NCBI RefSeq assembly: GCF_018861065.1
Contig: NZ_JAHKQO010000052.1
Coordinates: forward strand, 1-63,589
Source of the DNA: Paraglaciecola arctica
GTDB taxonomy: Bacteria > Pseudomonadota > Gammaproteobacteria > Enterobacterales > Alteromonadaceae
Length of the DNA: 63,589 nucleotides
Direction of reading: 5' to 3'
The notes under the pieces were generated by a model. It was not told the origin of the DNA, did no database searches, and worked only from the letters and a program-made list of their open reading frames with translations. Positions 51,679-61,594 of the stretch are shown here, piece after piece (position 1 is the stretch's first letter; the number at the start of each line of letters is the position of its first letter). Position numbers and translations under genes: made by a program.

Positions 51679-53784
51679 CTAACCAGGAACTTTGATTAAC
51701 TTATTAAACAAAGTGCTATCACTAAGTACCGCCAATTTCTCCAATTTGGTCATCCAGCTTAACGCTTCATGTGGATGGGTAGCATCATTAATTTTATATT
51801 TTGCAATGATACTATCTGTATTGGGCTCACCTCTGGTTGGCTTAGGCGGATTACATAACAAACTAAAGTGATTATGTTGGTAGCTATGCTTTTCAATTAA
51901 AGATTCAATACTCACATCTTGTAGATAGTCTTTAAGTTGAGCTGCAAATTTATCGCGCTGAGTAATGATATTTAGGCTAATAACCTCTTCAGGGATATTC
52001 AAAATACCGAGGAAACGCAAAACTTTTGCGATACTTTTGCTGCCACTCATTGCAGATAATGGAATAGCAAAGGTCAATCCAATTAGAGTAGGAGACAACC
52101 AAACCAATAAAGTGGGAGAGTAATGATAAAGCAGTACAGTCATGGCAATGCCAATCGCAGTATGCCAAAAATGCAGCCTAAACAATTGCAACCAAGGAGT
52201 GCCATTGTGCAGCCTTTGTTGTGTATTCCATCCTGAATCTCGGCCACGAAATATATCGAAAATATGCTGACTATGGATCAACATAAAAATGGGGGCATAA
52301 AGTACAGAAAAGAAAATCTCAACTACGGCCCCCAAAATCAAACGAATAACGCCTAATGGTTTTCTCAAAGAACTTTGAAAAAATGCCCGAATTAAGCCTA
52401 ATACTTTGGGTAAAAGTAAAATTCCCATGGTAAAGACAAATAATGCCACCATACGTTCAGAATCGAAGACTGGCCATTGCGGAAACAATGAAGGTTGATC
52501 GGAGAAATATTCGATATTCACGTAATGGATCTGAACAGCCATTACTATTCCAATGAGTATCAAAGCAAACCAAATGGGTGATGCCATATATCCCATTACA
52601 CCAGTCAACATATGAAACCTATTAGGCCAACGCAAACCTTTTGCTTTAAGCACTGCAAGGTGTTGAATGTTTCCTTGCGCCCAGCGCCTATCGCGAGTGG
52701 CAACATCAGATAAACTAGGAGGGCTTTCTTCCCACGATCCTTTAAGAGCCGGTAACATTCGCACTGCCCAACCCGCTCTTCTCATAAGTGCGGCCTCAAC
52801 AAAATCATGGGATAAAATATCCCCTTTAAATGGTTTGACCCCGCCTATAGTGGGTAACCCTGCCGACTCTGCAAACGCATTGACTCTTATAATGGCATTA
52901 TGCCCCCAATAATTGCCATCATTGCCTTGCCAAGCAGTGATACCATGGGCAACTATGGGGCCATACACAGTACCGGCAAATTGTTGAAGCCTAGCAAATA
53001 AGGTATCACCTCTATATAAAGAAGGTAAGGTTTGAATAATGCCCGCATTATCATCACTTGCCATTTCTTGCATAAGTACTTTCAAAGTATTAGCCGACAG
53101 CAAACTGTCGGCATCAAGCACTAACATATAGTCATATCGTGCGCCCCAACGACTCACAAACTCGTGCACATTCCCTGCTTTCTTGGCCTTGTTGTTGTGT
53201 CTGCGCCGATACCACACATTAATTTCACCAGACAAAGCATCTTTGAGTTGCTTTACTGCGGCAGTTTCCTTAACCCAAACATCTGGGTCATTGGAATCTG
53301 AAATAATGAATATTTCAAACTGCTGAGCAAGGTTATTAGCGATCAATTCTTTGCCCATACTATAAAGAGCGGCGCAGGTTTCACTAGGCTCTTCATTGTA
53401 TACCGGCATAAGTAGCACTGTTTTTTTATGGGTTATATCTGTCAAAGCAGAATTAACTCTTTGCCGTGCAAAAATAAACCCAGCAAATGATGCGCTAGCT
53501 GCCAAGGCAATCCATACAAAAGTCAGACAAAACAACCCAACCATTATCCACTGCATGGTAGTCACCGTGCCTTGGGACACAATGAGTACCATTTGGTAGG
53601 TAGCATAGGTTGTTAACGCCAATGCTCCGCCAAAAGTAATGACTCTCGCAAAAAACTGAGTCCAACCTTGTTGCGCATGTTTTACCTGAGGTTTTTTTGT
53701 AAAATCTTGAGCTGGCATGTGAAGAGGTGACTCAGAGGGCACTCCCAAGTTTTCAAAAGCTATTTGGTCCATCGGTATAGCCAT
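51679..53784 (-). CDS. opgH: Glucans biosynthesis glucosyltransferase OpgH
   Basis: OpgH (MdoH) makes the beta-1,2-glucan backbone of osmoregulated periplasmic glucans from UDP-glucose. The protein is 701 residues, shorter than E. coli (about 850). Two N-terminal helices are followed by a cytoplasmic GT2 domain with VLMPVYNEEPSETCAAL, MLVLDADSLLSA and RDRRWAQGNIQHLAVL, then about five C-terminal helices. It starts inside opgG by 25 bases, so translation is coupled. A Met four codons in would reduce this to 13 bases. Confidence 0.95.
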   Translation of the reverse strand: MAIPMDQIAFENLGVPSESPLHMPAQDFTKKPQVKHAQQGWTQFFARVITFGGALALTTYATYQMVLIVSQGTVTTMQWIMVGLFCLTFVWIALAASASFAGFIFARQRVNSALTDITHKKTVLLMPVYNEEPSETCAALYSMGKELIANNLAQQFEIFIISDSNDPDVWVKETAAVKQLKDALSGEINVWYRRRHNNKAKKAGNVHEFVSRWGARYDYMLVLDADSLLSANTLKVLMQEMASDDNAGIIQTLPSLYRGDTLFARLQQFAGTVYGPIVAHGITAWQGNDGNYWGHNAIIRVNAFAESAGLPTIGGVKPFKGDILSHDFVEAALMRRAGWAVRMLPALKGSWEESPPSLSDVATRDRRWAQGNIQHLAVLKAKGLRWPNRFHMLTGVMGYMASPIWFALILIGIVMAVQIHYVNIEYFSDQPSLFPQWPVFDSERMVALFVFTMGILLLPKVLGLIRAFFQSSLRKPLGVIRLILGAVVEIFFSVLYAPIFMLIHSQHIFDIFRGRDSGWNTQQRLHNGTPWLQLFRLHFWHTAIGIAMTVLLYHYSPTLLVWLSPTLIGLTFAIPLSAMSGSKSIAKVLRFLGILNIPEEVISLNIITQRDKFAAQLKDYLQDVSIESLIEKHSYQHNHFSLLCNPPKPTRGEPNTDSIIAKYKINDATHPHEALSWMTKLEKLAVLSDSTLFNKLIKVPG

Positions 53785-55301
53785 GTTTCACCCCATTGTT
53801 TATCATTTTGAGACAACGATACTCGAAGTTCCGCTACGCTTTCTGCACCTGGCTCAAACTTAGCGACCACACGAAGATGGTTAGTTTCAGGAATAATCTG
53901 ACTTGTTACGCCGACAATTTGTCCCGAGCTAGTAATCGCATTAATACTTAAATCAGATGGAATAGACTGCCCTGCATATTCAATTACAAATTCTCGAGCT
54001 GTTTCAGAACCCAAAGATTTCCCAGCCGCGGTTGTGACAATTTTACCTTCGATATTTTTTACAGGCGCATCATTGCCCCAAGATATTTTATAGCTAAACT
54101 CTCGCGGTTGGCCGGCTTTTAGTATTTGATTTGGTTGCCAAAAAGCTACAATGTTATCGTGAATTTCTGCTTTAGTTGGAATTTCTACTAACTCAACATG
54201 CCCCGCCCCCCAGTCATTTATGGGTGTAATCCAAGCTGACGGACGTTTATGATAATGCGCTTCCATATCGTTGAAATCATTGAAATTTCTGGAGCGTTGC
54301 ATTAATCCGAAACCTTTAATCGCATCATCCTCAAAGGCTGAGACCTGTAATCTTTTGGGGTTAGCTAAAGGTCGCCAAATTTTCTCATTATTGGCTTTTA
54401 TCATTAACAAACCATCTGAATCATGGACGGCGGGCCTAAAATCATCAAAACGAGAACGGTTCATGCCGTTAAACAAAAACATTGAAGTTAAGGGGGCAAT
54501 ACCAAATGATTCGATGTCTCTTCTTGGATACAGGGTGCTATTAACCAGTATTTCTGTATTTTGCTGTGGCTTCACTGTGAATGTAAACGCCCCAGTTAAC
54601 GATTCACTTTCCATCAACGCATGAATGATTAACTTGTCGTTGTTTTTATTTGGTCGCTCGAGCCAGAATTCTGTAAATACTGGAAACTCTTCCCCGGAAG
54701 GTTTAGCTGTATTTATTGCTAAGCCTCTTGCAGACAATCCGTACCAATTGGTCTGACCAACCGCTCTAAAGTAAGAGCCCCCCTGAAACACCAAAAACTC
54801 ATCCCACTTATCTTGTGTATTAATAGGGTGAGTGACGCTAAAGCCCGAATAACCTTGCGCATCGGTATTTTTAAGCTCCTCTTGTTCAGAATCATAATTA
54901 AAGATCTTTGTTGTATAGAAAACTCGTCTTGCAACACCGTTTACGACTAAATTTAGCTTCACTGGGATTTTGAACAAAAAACCGGGATGTAATGGGTTTA
55001 CTCGAAAATTTCTATTCTCTTTCGACCAAATAGTGGATCCTCTTTCAAGCTGTATCTTTTTGTAGTCATCATAGCTCATTTGACTGAGTGGATTGTCAGC
55101 TGAAATTTGTTTTACTTGATACTCTTTAGTGGCTAGTTCCATCGCTTTAGATTCAAGCCATTTTCTGTCAAAAGGCTCGGTTAATCTATCTTTGCGCTCT
55201 GGTTTACTGTCCGCTACTAATGGTTGCTGTGCCTTGGTTGCTGGCTGATACGGAATTAAACTAACACCTAACACTAGAGCAAAGATGTATTTCTTGTACA
55301 A
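53760..55301 (-). CDS. opgG: Glucans biosynthesis protein OpgG
   Basis: OpgG (MdoG) is a periplasmic protein needed to branch and release periplasmic glucans. The protein has 513 residues, with a signal peptide (IFALVLGVSLIPYQPATKA). Typical motifs are IWSKENRNFRVNPLHPGFLF, YFRAVGQTNWYGLSARGLAI and PEGEEFPVFTEFWLERP-like SGEEFPVFTEFWLERP, plus HDSDGLLM. The start is TTG: GGAG lies seven bases before it and no in-frame ATG is near. It precedes opgH as usual. Confidence 0.95.
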   Translation of the reverse strand: MYKKYIFALVLGVSLIPYQPATKAQQPLVADSKPERKDRLTEPFDRKWLESKAMELATKEYQVKQISADNPLSQMSYDDYKKIQLERGSTIWSKENRNFRVNPLHPGFLFKIPVKLNLVVNGVARRVFYTTKIFNYDSEQEELKNTDAQGYSGFSVTHPINTQDKWDEFLVFQGGSYFRAVGQTNWYGLSARGLAINTAKPSGEEFPVFTEFWLERPNKNNDKLIIHALMESESLTGAFTFTVKPQQNTEILVNSTLYPRRDIESFGIAPLTSMFLFNGMNRSRFDDFRPAVHDSDGLLMIKANNEKIWRPLANPKRLQVSAFEDDAIKGFGLMQRSRNFNDFNDMEAHYHKRPSAWITPINDWGAGHVELVEIPTKAEIHDNIVAFWQPNQILKAGQPREFSYKISWGNDAPVKNIEGKIVTTAAGKSLGSETAREFVIEYAGQSIPSDLSINAITSSGQIVGVTSQIIPETNHLRVVAKFEPGAESVAELRVSLSQNDKQWGETWLYRWTK

Positions 55302-55429
55302 AATGAAACTCCTTGTTAATTACCTACATAAAGGACCTCTGTATTACTGAAAAGTAAGCTCACATAACCTTATGAAAAACAAAGTTATGCGCAGAAGCAA
55401 TTGGATAAAACAAGGTATTTGCAGCAATC

Positions 55430-55480
55430 AGGCCAAGTGAATATTATTTACCATTAATTGGATAGATAAACACTTGGCCT
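55430..55480. repeat. Inverted repeat between opgG and the phytase gene
   Basis: AGGCCAAGTG and CACTTGGCCT pair perfectly over ten bases with a 31-base AT-rich loop. It lies in the 268-base gap upstream of opgG and downstream of the phytase stop. No T-run follows, so an operator or a looped regulatory site is more likely than a terminator. The rest of this gap shows no gene. Confidence 0.45.
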
Positions 55481-55569
55481 AAGAGTTTCTCAGGCTAGGT
55501 AAAAATGACGCAGCTGTTTCAAGTCGTTGATGTAATCATTCTTTGTAGTGACTATTTAAGGTATGCCAG

Positions 55570-57519
55570 CTATTCATTAATCAGCCAGTCTTGTAATAGC
55601 AGTTGTATATCTCTACCATCCACCAGCTTGAAGTTTTGAGGAGCCGCTGGTAAGCGGTTTCGTCCATCTTGTACCACTAAAAGCCCAGCAGGAAGACTCT
55701 CACCCAAAGGGTATGCAGTGATAGCTAATCCATCGGTTTCAGATGCACCATCTAATCCTAAGCTCAAGTTCATATCTATCTTAAAACTGCCAAGATATTG
55801 ATTGTTTCTATCTAAAGCAAACACCCCATAACTATCGTTGCCTTGACTCGAAGCAAACAAAAAACGTTGTTCTTTGTAGCGATATAATCCCAAACCTTCG
55901 ACATCAGCCACAAAAGTTTCATTGGTTTGAATTATGAGTCTACTTGCTTCCTCTATAGGTTCTGCAGAAACTTGCCACACCCCAACGGCTTCTTCGCCAT
56001 AGTAGAGTTGTTGATTTTGATCGTCTACCACACAGCCCTCGGGTTGGCTTGGAGCATAGAACTCCCTGACTAGTTTACCTGAAATTTTTGCCGCATCTTG
56101 TTGCAATAAATACTGCTGAAAATGCCCGTCTGTACCATTGATAAATACGTAATACTGGTTTCCATTGGTATACATGCACAATCCATAAACGTCGTCGATA
56201 TCCGTTTTGATATCGGAGATATGGGTCATGTAACCTGTATTCGGCTCTATTGAAAACACACTAATGGACTTTGAGCTGCGGTTGCTAGCGGTAGCGATGT
56301 CAAAACGCTTTCCTCCTAAAATCATGCCATAACGGATATCCACGTTATTCACCCGCCCCACATTCAGTTCTTGCAATAAGTTACCCTGTAGGTCGTATTG
56401 CATTAGGCCTTGTTTTTTATTGGTACCCAAGACTCGGCTTTGGGCGCTGTCATCAAAGTTAATCCAAATTGCGGGGTCATCGGCTGCGTCTCCGTATGCA
56501 GCCATAGGTGTACTTTGTGCGTACGCTTGCACGGCAGGCATTATTGGCTGAATAATTGATTGCGCTTTTTTAGAATAATGCAGCTGTGATGTGAAATACC
56601 TTGCTGTTTTATCATCAAATATACCTAATTTAAGCTGCTCATCATCTAACCTAGCCGTTACAGTTTCTAGCATATGAGTGCCTTCAAAATCTACAAACCT
56701 TGCTTGGTCATTGTTTTCAGGATCAACTAGCCAAACACCTTGCTGCTCTGGTGTGCTAACTAACAAGTCTCCTGATGCTAAGACTTCAATGTGACTCACT
56801 TCACTATTAATGGGCCCATGAGGTTGAGTTGCGATGACTAACTCACGGGAAAGCTCGGACTCGAGATCGGCAAAATAGCGCCAAACACCGATATTCTCTT
56901 CTGCTATATAGAGCGATTGTGTGTGATCATTTACTGCACAAGACTTGGTTTGTGGTGCGCCAATAAAAGTATGCGCAATCACATTGGTTAACGCCCGTTT
57001 CGAAGCATCTATCACAATTCGCTGCTCTACTTGCCCTAATGCGTCTGTGGTAAATAAGGATAAGTGTCCTTGAGGCATTTGGTACCAACATAGGCTTTCA
57101 GTTTGTGCACTAAAGTTGTTGAGTCGGGTTAGTTCTGACAATTGTAAATTTTGCCAATCTAGTTGAATAATCACGACTTGCCCTAGATTGCTATCTAAAG
57201 CGGCAATTAACCCAAAAGTTTGATTACCAATTTTGATATTGTCACGCCAATCAAGCAGTTCAATGTGACCGTCAATGTTACTCAGTTCGTTACCTTGTTG
57301 GTCCGTTAACAACACACCTGAGGATTCACTAGTAAGCAACCAATACTCGGTCTGTTGATGACGAATAGGCTTGGCTATTTTTCCCGCTACATTGCTATTG
57401 CTTTCTAGTGGTATTAAAGATAGAGAAACGGGATTTTCAGCTGAGTGATTGGGTGCTTGGCAAGCACTTAACAATGCCCAAAGCACACAACAAGAAACGA
57501 TGTTTGATATTGGTTTCAC
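55570..57519 (-). CDS. Beta-propeller phytase lipoprotein with two propeller domains
   Basis: The protein releases phosphate from phytate with calcium. It has 649 residues. A lipoprotein signal ends WALLSAC. The C-terminal half (about 335-640) is a full BPP domain: DDPAIWINFDDSAQSRVLGT, seen here as DDPAIWINFDD, then VNNVDIRYG, SNRSSKSISVFSIEP, DVYGLCMYTNG, EGCVVDDQNQQLYYGEEAVG and ASETDGLAI. The N-terminal half (about 35-330) is a degenerate second propeller, with SCAVNDHTQSLYIAEENIGV as its copy of the EGCV motif but no DDPAIW. Such dual-domain phytases are known in Bacillus and marine bacteria. The start is GTG, two bases after the phosphatase gene. Confidence 0.9.
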   Translation of the reverse strand: MKPISNIVSCCVLWALLSACQAPNHSAENPVSLSLIPLESNSNVAGKIAKPIRHQQTEYWLLTSESSGVLLTDQQGNELSNIDGHIELLDWRDNIKIGNQTFGLIAALDSNLGQVVIIQLDWQNLQLSELTRLNNFSAQTESLCWYQMPQGHLSLFTTDALGQVEQRIVIDASKRALTNVIAHTFIGAPQTKSCAVNDHTQSLYIAEENIGVWRYFADLESELSRELVIATQPHGPINSEVSHIEVLASGDLLVSTPEQQGVWLVDPENNDQARFVDFEGTHMLETVTARLDDEQLKLGIFDDKTARYFTSQLHYSKKAQSIIQPIMPAVQAYAQSTPMAAYGDAADDPAIWINFDDSAQSRVLGTNKKQGLMQYDLQGNLLQELNVGRVNNVDIRYGMILGGKRFDIATASNRSSKSISVFSIEPNTGYMTHISDIKTDIDDVYGLCMYTNGNQYYVFINGTDGHFQQYLLQQDAAKISGKLVREFYAPSQPEGCVVDDQNQQLYYGEEAVGVWQVSAEPIEEASRLIIQTNETFVADVEGLGLYRYKEQRFLFASSQGNDSYGVFALDRNNQYLGSFKIDMNLSLGLDGASETDGLAITAYPLGESLPAGLLVVQDGRNRLPAAPQNFKLVDGRDIQLLLQDWLINE

Positions 57520-57521
57520 GC

Positions 57522-58490
57522 TTAATCCTTATGAATACTATATTGATACAACACTTTATTTGCGCCAGAAATAAACTGCACTAATAACTCATTGGAGCTC
57601 ACAGAAACGGATGCAATACCTGCAGTGGCTTCGGCAAAACGCGTAAATGATCGTTGTGCTACTTTCCTTAATTCTGAGCCTGCCCCTGAAACAAAGTGCT
57701 GAACTGTGGTGCCTTTAGGTTGGTTATGTTGCAAGTCATGCTCGTGACCAGCGAAATAAGCATCCACTTTGTTTTTTTCAAAGATGGGTTCAAGTACACC
57801 ACGTATATCTGCGGTTTTACCGTAACGTTTACCACTTGTATACAAAGGATGATGACCCACAATAATTTTCCATTTTGCGTTAGATGACTGCAGTTTCTGC
57901 TCTATCCAAGCGAGTTGTTTTGCTCCATCTTGCTTTTGGGATTCAGCATATTTTGCTACATTTTTGTATCCAGGATTAAGGGGGCTAGTATCAATAAATA
58001 GAATCAATAATTCTTCTTGGTCAGCTAAAACAAAATTTTTGGCGTAATAATTATTAGGGAATTCCCAGCGACGGCTTAGGTTAGAGTATTCAATTTGAGC
58101 TTGCCAATTACCTCTATAATCGTGATTACCCAAAGTGGGGTACCAGTTCTCAAACAAATGGGGACCATGATAAATGTCTTCAAATGAGCTTTTCCAATAC
58201 GGATCATCAACAGAAGCCACGCCGTTTGAATAAAAATTATCACCTGTAGTGGCAATAAACTCAGCATCAAGTTGCCACATAGCGACATCCATCATATCTG
58301 CAACAGTTTTTTGCTGATAGTGACCATTTCGGCCCCAATCTCCTATTACCAAAAAGTTGAGACTCTCTTCTGGCACAGATAGACCGTGAATTTGATGAGC
58401 CTGATAATAAGCTTGGTCGTGCACTGAGGTTGCATGGCTTACGGATGTACTGATACAAGCAATAACTAAAAGGAAATTGATTAATCGCAC
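57522..58490 (-). CDS. Secreted metallophosphatase of the purple acid phosphatase type
   Basis: This exported phosphatase has 322 residues, with a signal peptide ending SVSHA. Metallophosphatase motifs in order: VIGDWGRNGHY, TTGDNFYSNG, LGNHDYRGN, IVGHHPLYTSG and AGHEHDLQH, as in tartrate-resistant acid phosphatase. It probably removes phosphate from the lower inositol phosphates left by the phytase. The start is GTG with GGAG seven bases upstream. It lies between the TonB receptor and the phytase on the same strand, so the three form one unit. Confidence 0.9.
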   Translation of the reverse strand: MRLINFLLVIACISTSVSHATSVHDQAYYQAHQIHGLSVPEESLNFLVIGDWGRNGHYQQKTVADMMDVAMWQLDAEFIATTGDNFYSNGVASVDDPYWKSSFEDIYHGPHLFENWYPTLGNHDYRGNWQAQIEYSNLSRRWEFPNNYYAKNFVLADQEELLILFIDTSPLNPGYKNVAKYAESQKQDGAKQLAWIEQKLQSSNAKWKIIVGHHPLYTSGKRYGKTADIRGVLEPIFEKNKVDAYFAGHEHDLQHNQPKGTTVQHFVSGAGSELRKVAQRSFTRFAEATAGIASVSVSSNELLVQFISGANKVLYQYSIHKD

Positions 58491-58567
58491 TTATGTTCTC
58501 CAAATAAATATACTCACGCGCCCGTTAGACGCGTGTTTGTTGCTACCAATTGTTGACGAACGCTGAA

Positions 58568-61261
58568 TTACAATTTCCAGTTAAAACCCAACTCAAAGGT
58601 ACGGCCATACTCTTCATATTGTGCGTTAACGCTGGGTCGATCGAAGTAGTTGTAGAAAGGCTCATCCGTTAGGTTAATGGCGTTAAAATACACATGCATA
58701 TTAGGGTTAATAAAGTATTTACCCATAAAATCCATTTGCTGATGTTTGTCTTCCATTCTGAGTAGATCACCGTCTATTTCTTCGAGGTTTTCACTTTTGT
58801 AAGTCATAGTTAATCTGACACTAAAATCTTCACTTTCGTATCCTACGGTCAAGTTACCGATACGGTCAGACTGATTTGGCAAAGACGTTTCATAACGTTC
58901 GCCATCTAGCATAGTTATGGCTTCTGAACTAGAAAAGGTGCCATTCGCACTCAGCAATAAGCCGTTGTCGAAACCTTTTACCCAAGAGATTTCAAGACCT
59001 CTAACACTAGCGGATTCGCCATTAATGGGTTGCATAACTTCATCAAATCCTTCCCAATCGTCTGTTCCTGCAACATCGGTAATGATAACGAAGTTATCGA
59101 TACTTTTATAAAAGTACCCTGCTGATAAGATCCCAATATCACCAGGATAGTATTCTAAAGCTAAGTCAAAGTTATCGGCTTCATAGGGGTCCAGTTCAGG
59201 ATTACCGACTTCTGCTTCGCGCTCGGTGACAAATTCGCCATCGTCCTCTTCTGTTTTAGATTCAATGATTTGAAATGCAGCTGAATCTTCAAATTTGGGA
59301 CGCGAAATGGTTTGGGTAAATGCTGCACGGCCTATGAACTTGTCGTTAAATTCATAACGTAGGTTGACACTAGGTAATAGATGCGAATAATTTTTATCGC
59401 GTTCCCATAATGTATTGACCACTTCTTCTATGTCGGTTTCTTCATTTTCGATGAGTTCCACTCGCATACCCGAAGTACTAAAGTCAGTATCTTCGTAGCG
59501 CAAACCTGCCACTATACGTAAATTTTGCAACTCTATTTTACCCATTAAATAAAGGGCTAAGATGTCTTCTTGGTTTACGTAAGAGGCACCGTTTGATTCA
59601 ACTTCTGAATCAAGTTCCGCAATTTCGAAGTTGCTGCTTTGCTGGCCATAAAATTCACGCATAAAAGTCCGATCTAATCCCGGACCAAAATCACCCAACC
59701 CCCAATCAGGAGTAGATGAGGCAAAGATACTAGGGTCAATGTCGTCAAAGTCTCCGTCGAAGATTAAGATGTCGGCATTTGCAGATTTTTCTCGGCTACG
59801 ATATTTCCCCCCAAACTTAAACTCGAGCTGATTCGACTGCCAATCAAAGTATCGAGTAAAATCCGCTTTGGCCATAGTCTCGGTGTCTTCTGCATAGTTT
59901 TTTTCAAAACTCACTTCATCTAATTCGTAATTACTTAAGTCCATCACAGAGGCAGCTTGGGCAACAACTGGAATTGGCCCCGCCATATCTGAATCGATGT
60001 CCATGCTTTCACCCACTAAGGTGTAATACAAAGCGTCTGGCTCATCTTCATCGGCTTTTGAGTAGCCCACTTGATATTCTACTAGCCAATTCTCAAGTTG
60101 GTGCTCACCACCTGCCGTTATAGACAAAATACTCTGTGTTTCTTCACGATCTTTACTGGCGCGCTCAATTTCAGAATCTTCACCGTCAAACACAAAGGTA
60201 TTAGATAATCTAAATTCGTTATCAGCAAAACTGCTGTATAAAGTACGTACATAATACTGATTATCCATGTCTGGACGAAAATCTAAGTTTACAGCACCAC
60301 CTATACGTTCACGTTCAATTGAGTAATAACGCTGTTCTACTTCATCATCACCATTTGATTCAACGTTGTCTGAGCCAAAACTACGGTCAAAGTAGGATAA
60401 TGCAGCAGCTACCCCTACTGTGTCAGTTAACATAGTGGTTAAGCTGCCAGATACCTTAGGACTCGTTTCATCACGTAGTTGATTTTGACTAACTTGTACA
60501 TTTAGACTTGCAGAGGTAGCGTTTTTATCAAAGGCGCTAAGACTTTTCACTTCAATTGAACCACCTATTGCGTCACCATCCATATCAGAGGTAACTGATT
60601 TTGATACCTCTAAGCTTTGAATAAGTTCTGAGGGAATAACATCAAGTGCAACAGAGCGTACTCCACCTTCAGGAGAAGGCACATTAACACCATTGATGGT
60701 GACATTATTCAAATTAGGATCGATGCCTCGAATACCCACAAAACGCCCTTCACCTTGATCTCTTTCAATAGACAAGCCCGGTAAACGCTGTAAAGCTTCT
60801 GCGGCATTTTGGTCTGCAAATTGTCCAATAGCATCAGCTGATACTATAGATTTAATACTATCAGACATTCTTTGTTGGTTAAGCGCACTCGCTTTACCTG
60901 CTCGTTGCCCGTATACAATGATACTTTCCAACGATGTATTGGCAGCAGCCAATACTACAGCTTGTTGTAAAGTTTGCCCTGCGCTGATTTCAATAGGTAG
61001 CTCAACTGTTGGAGCCCCTAAGTACTGAACCACTAAGGTATAGTGGCCTTCAGGTAAATTAGTAAATCGGAACGACCCATCACGACGAGATACCGCAGTT
61101 GCCCCTAGCTCTTTAATTTGAATATCAGCCCCAGCAAAATAACTGGTTTGGCTTTTATCCATTAATACGCCCTGTAATGCACCAACCTCTTGCCCTAGTG
61201 CAGATGTGCCGACTAATGCGGTTAAACAAGCTATGGCTAAAGTAGATTTAATCATTTTCAT
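58568..61261 (-). CDS. TonB-dependent receptor, phytate operon
   Basis: This outer-membrane receptor has 897 residues. Signal peptide ends near TSALGQ. An N-terminal carboxypeptidase-regulatory-like domain (about 25-110) contains FRFTNLPEGHYTLVVQYLG. The TonB box region is SLESIIVYGQRAG. The plug has AEALQRLPGLSIERDQGEGRF, here seen as AEALQRLPGLSIERD, and RGIDPNLNNVTINGV. The barrel ends YGRTFELGFNWKL. It resembles the receptors for sugars and polymers found in marine bacteria. Co-transcription with phytase and phosphatase, and a Pho box upstream, suggest phytate or another organic phosphate as the ligand; this is inference. Confidence 0.92.
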   Translation of the reverse strand: MKMIKSTLAIACLTALVGTSALGQEVGALQGVLMDKSQTSYFAGADIQIKELGATAVSRRDGSFRFTNLPEGHYTLVVQYLGAPTVELPIEISAGQTLQQAVVLAAANTSLESIIVYGQRAGKASALNQQRMSDSIKSIVSADAIGQFADQNAAEALQRLPGLSIERDQGEGRFVGIRGIDPNLNNVTINGVNVPSPEGGVRSVALDVIPSELIQSLEVSKSVTSDMDGDAIGGSIEVKSLSAFDKNATSASLNVQVSQNQLRDETSPKVSGSLTTMLTDTVGVAAALSYFDRSFGSDNVESNGDDEVEQRYYSIERERIGGAVNLDFRPDMDNQYYVRTLYSSFADNEFRLSNTFVFDGEDSEIERASKDREETQSILSITAGGEHQLENWLVEYQVGYSKADEDEPDALYYTLVGESMDIDSDMAGPIPVVAQAASVMDLSNYELDEVSFEKNYAEDTETMAKADFTRYFDWQSNQLEFKFGGKYRSREKSANADILIFDGDFDDIDPSIFASSTPDWGLGDFGPGLDRTFMREFYGQQSSNFEIAELDSEVESNGASYVNQEDILALYLMGKIELQNLRIVAGLRYEDTDFSTSGMRVELIENEETDIEEVVNTLWERDKNYSHLLPSVNLRYEFNDKFIGRAAFTQTISRPKFEDSAAFQIIESKTEEDDGEFVTEREAEVGNPELDPYEADNFDLALEYYPGDIGILSAGYFYKSIDNFVIITDVAGTDDWEGFDEVMQPINGESASVRGLEISWVKGFDNGLLLSANGTFSSSEAITMLDGERYETSLPNQSDRIGNLTVGYESEDFSVRLTMTYKSENLEEIDGDLLRMEDKHQQMDFMGKYFINPNMHVYFNAINLTDEPFYNYFDRPSVNAQYEEYGRTFELGFNWKL

Positions 61262-61594
61262 AGTAGTAGGTTCTCGTTGCTGTCATCTTTTTAGTAATCG
61301 TGTGGCGAGTCTGTAATCTTGCTCGGGCAAATACGCTAGTGAATTGGCATGACATATTTATGACGACACCTCTCATAAATGGCTAGATTAGGCTTAGTCA
61401 CTACCGATTTAATACATTTTTGTAGTTGTATGAGCCAATTTGACCTCCTACTTAGGCCTTATGGAATAAGGAGTTGGGTGAATTTGTTATCAGTAAAAGC
61501 AAAAGGCCTTCATCTATCTGTCATTTAGCTGAGCCAAAATGACCCCGTTATACTTTTTTATAACGTCGTACTATTTTCAGTAAGAGGATTACCG
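61262..61594. other. Intergenic region between the phytate operon and the GGDEF/AraC pair
   Basis: These 333 bases hold the divergent promoters of the TonB receptor and the GGDEF gene. The clear element is a Pho box at 61349-61366. I see no ORF, RNA gene or strong hairpin. A TATTTG-like -10 for the receptor lies on the minus strand beyond the box, but it is not convincing. Confidence 0.5.
61349..61366 (-). promoter_or_regulatory. Candidate Pho box (PhoB site)
   Basis: On the minus strand TCGTCATAAATATGTCAT matches the Pho box pattern CTGTCAT-A-W-A-W-CTGTCAT at 15 of 18 positions. Both GTCAT cores are intact and their 11-base spacing is correct. It lies 88 bases upstream of the TonB receptor ATG, as expected for phosphate-starvation control of a phytate operon. 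Confidence 0.7.
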
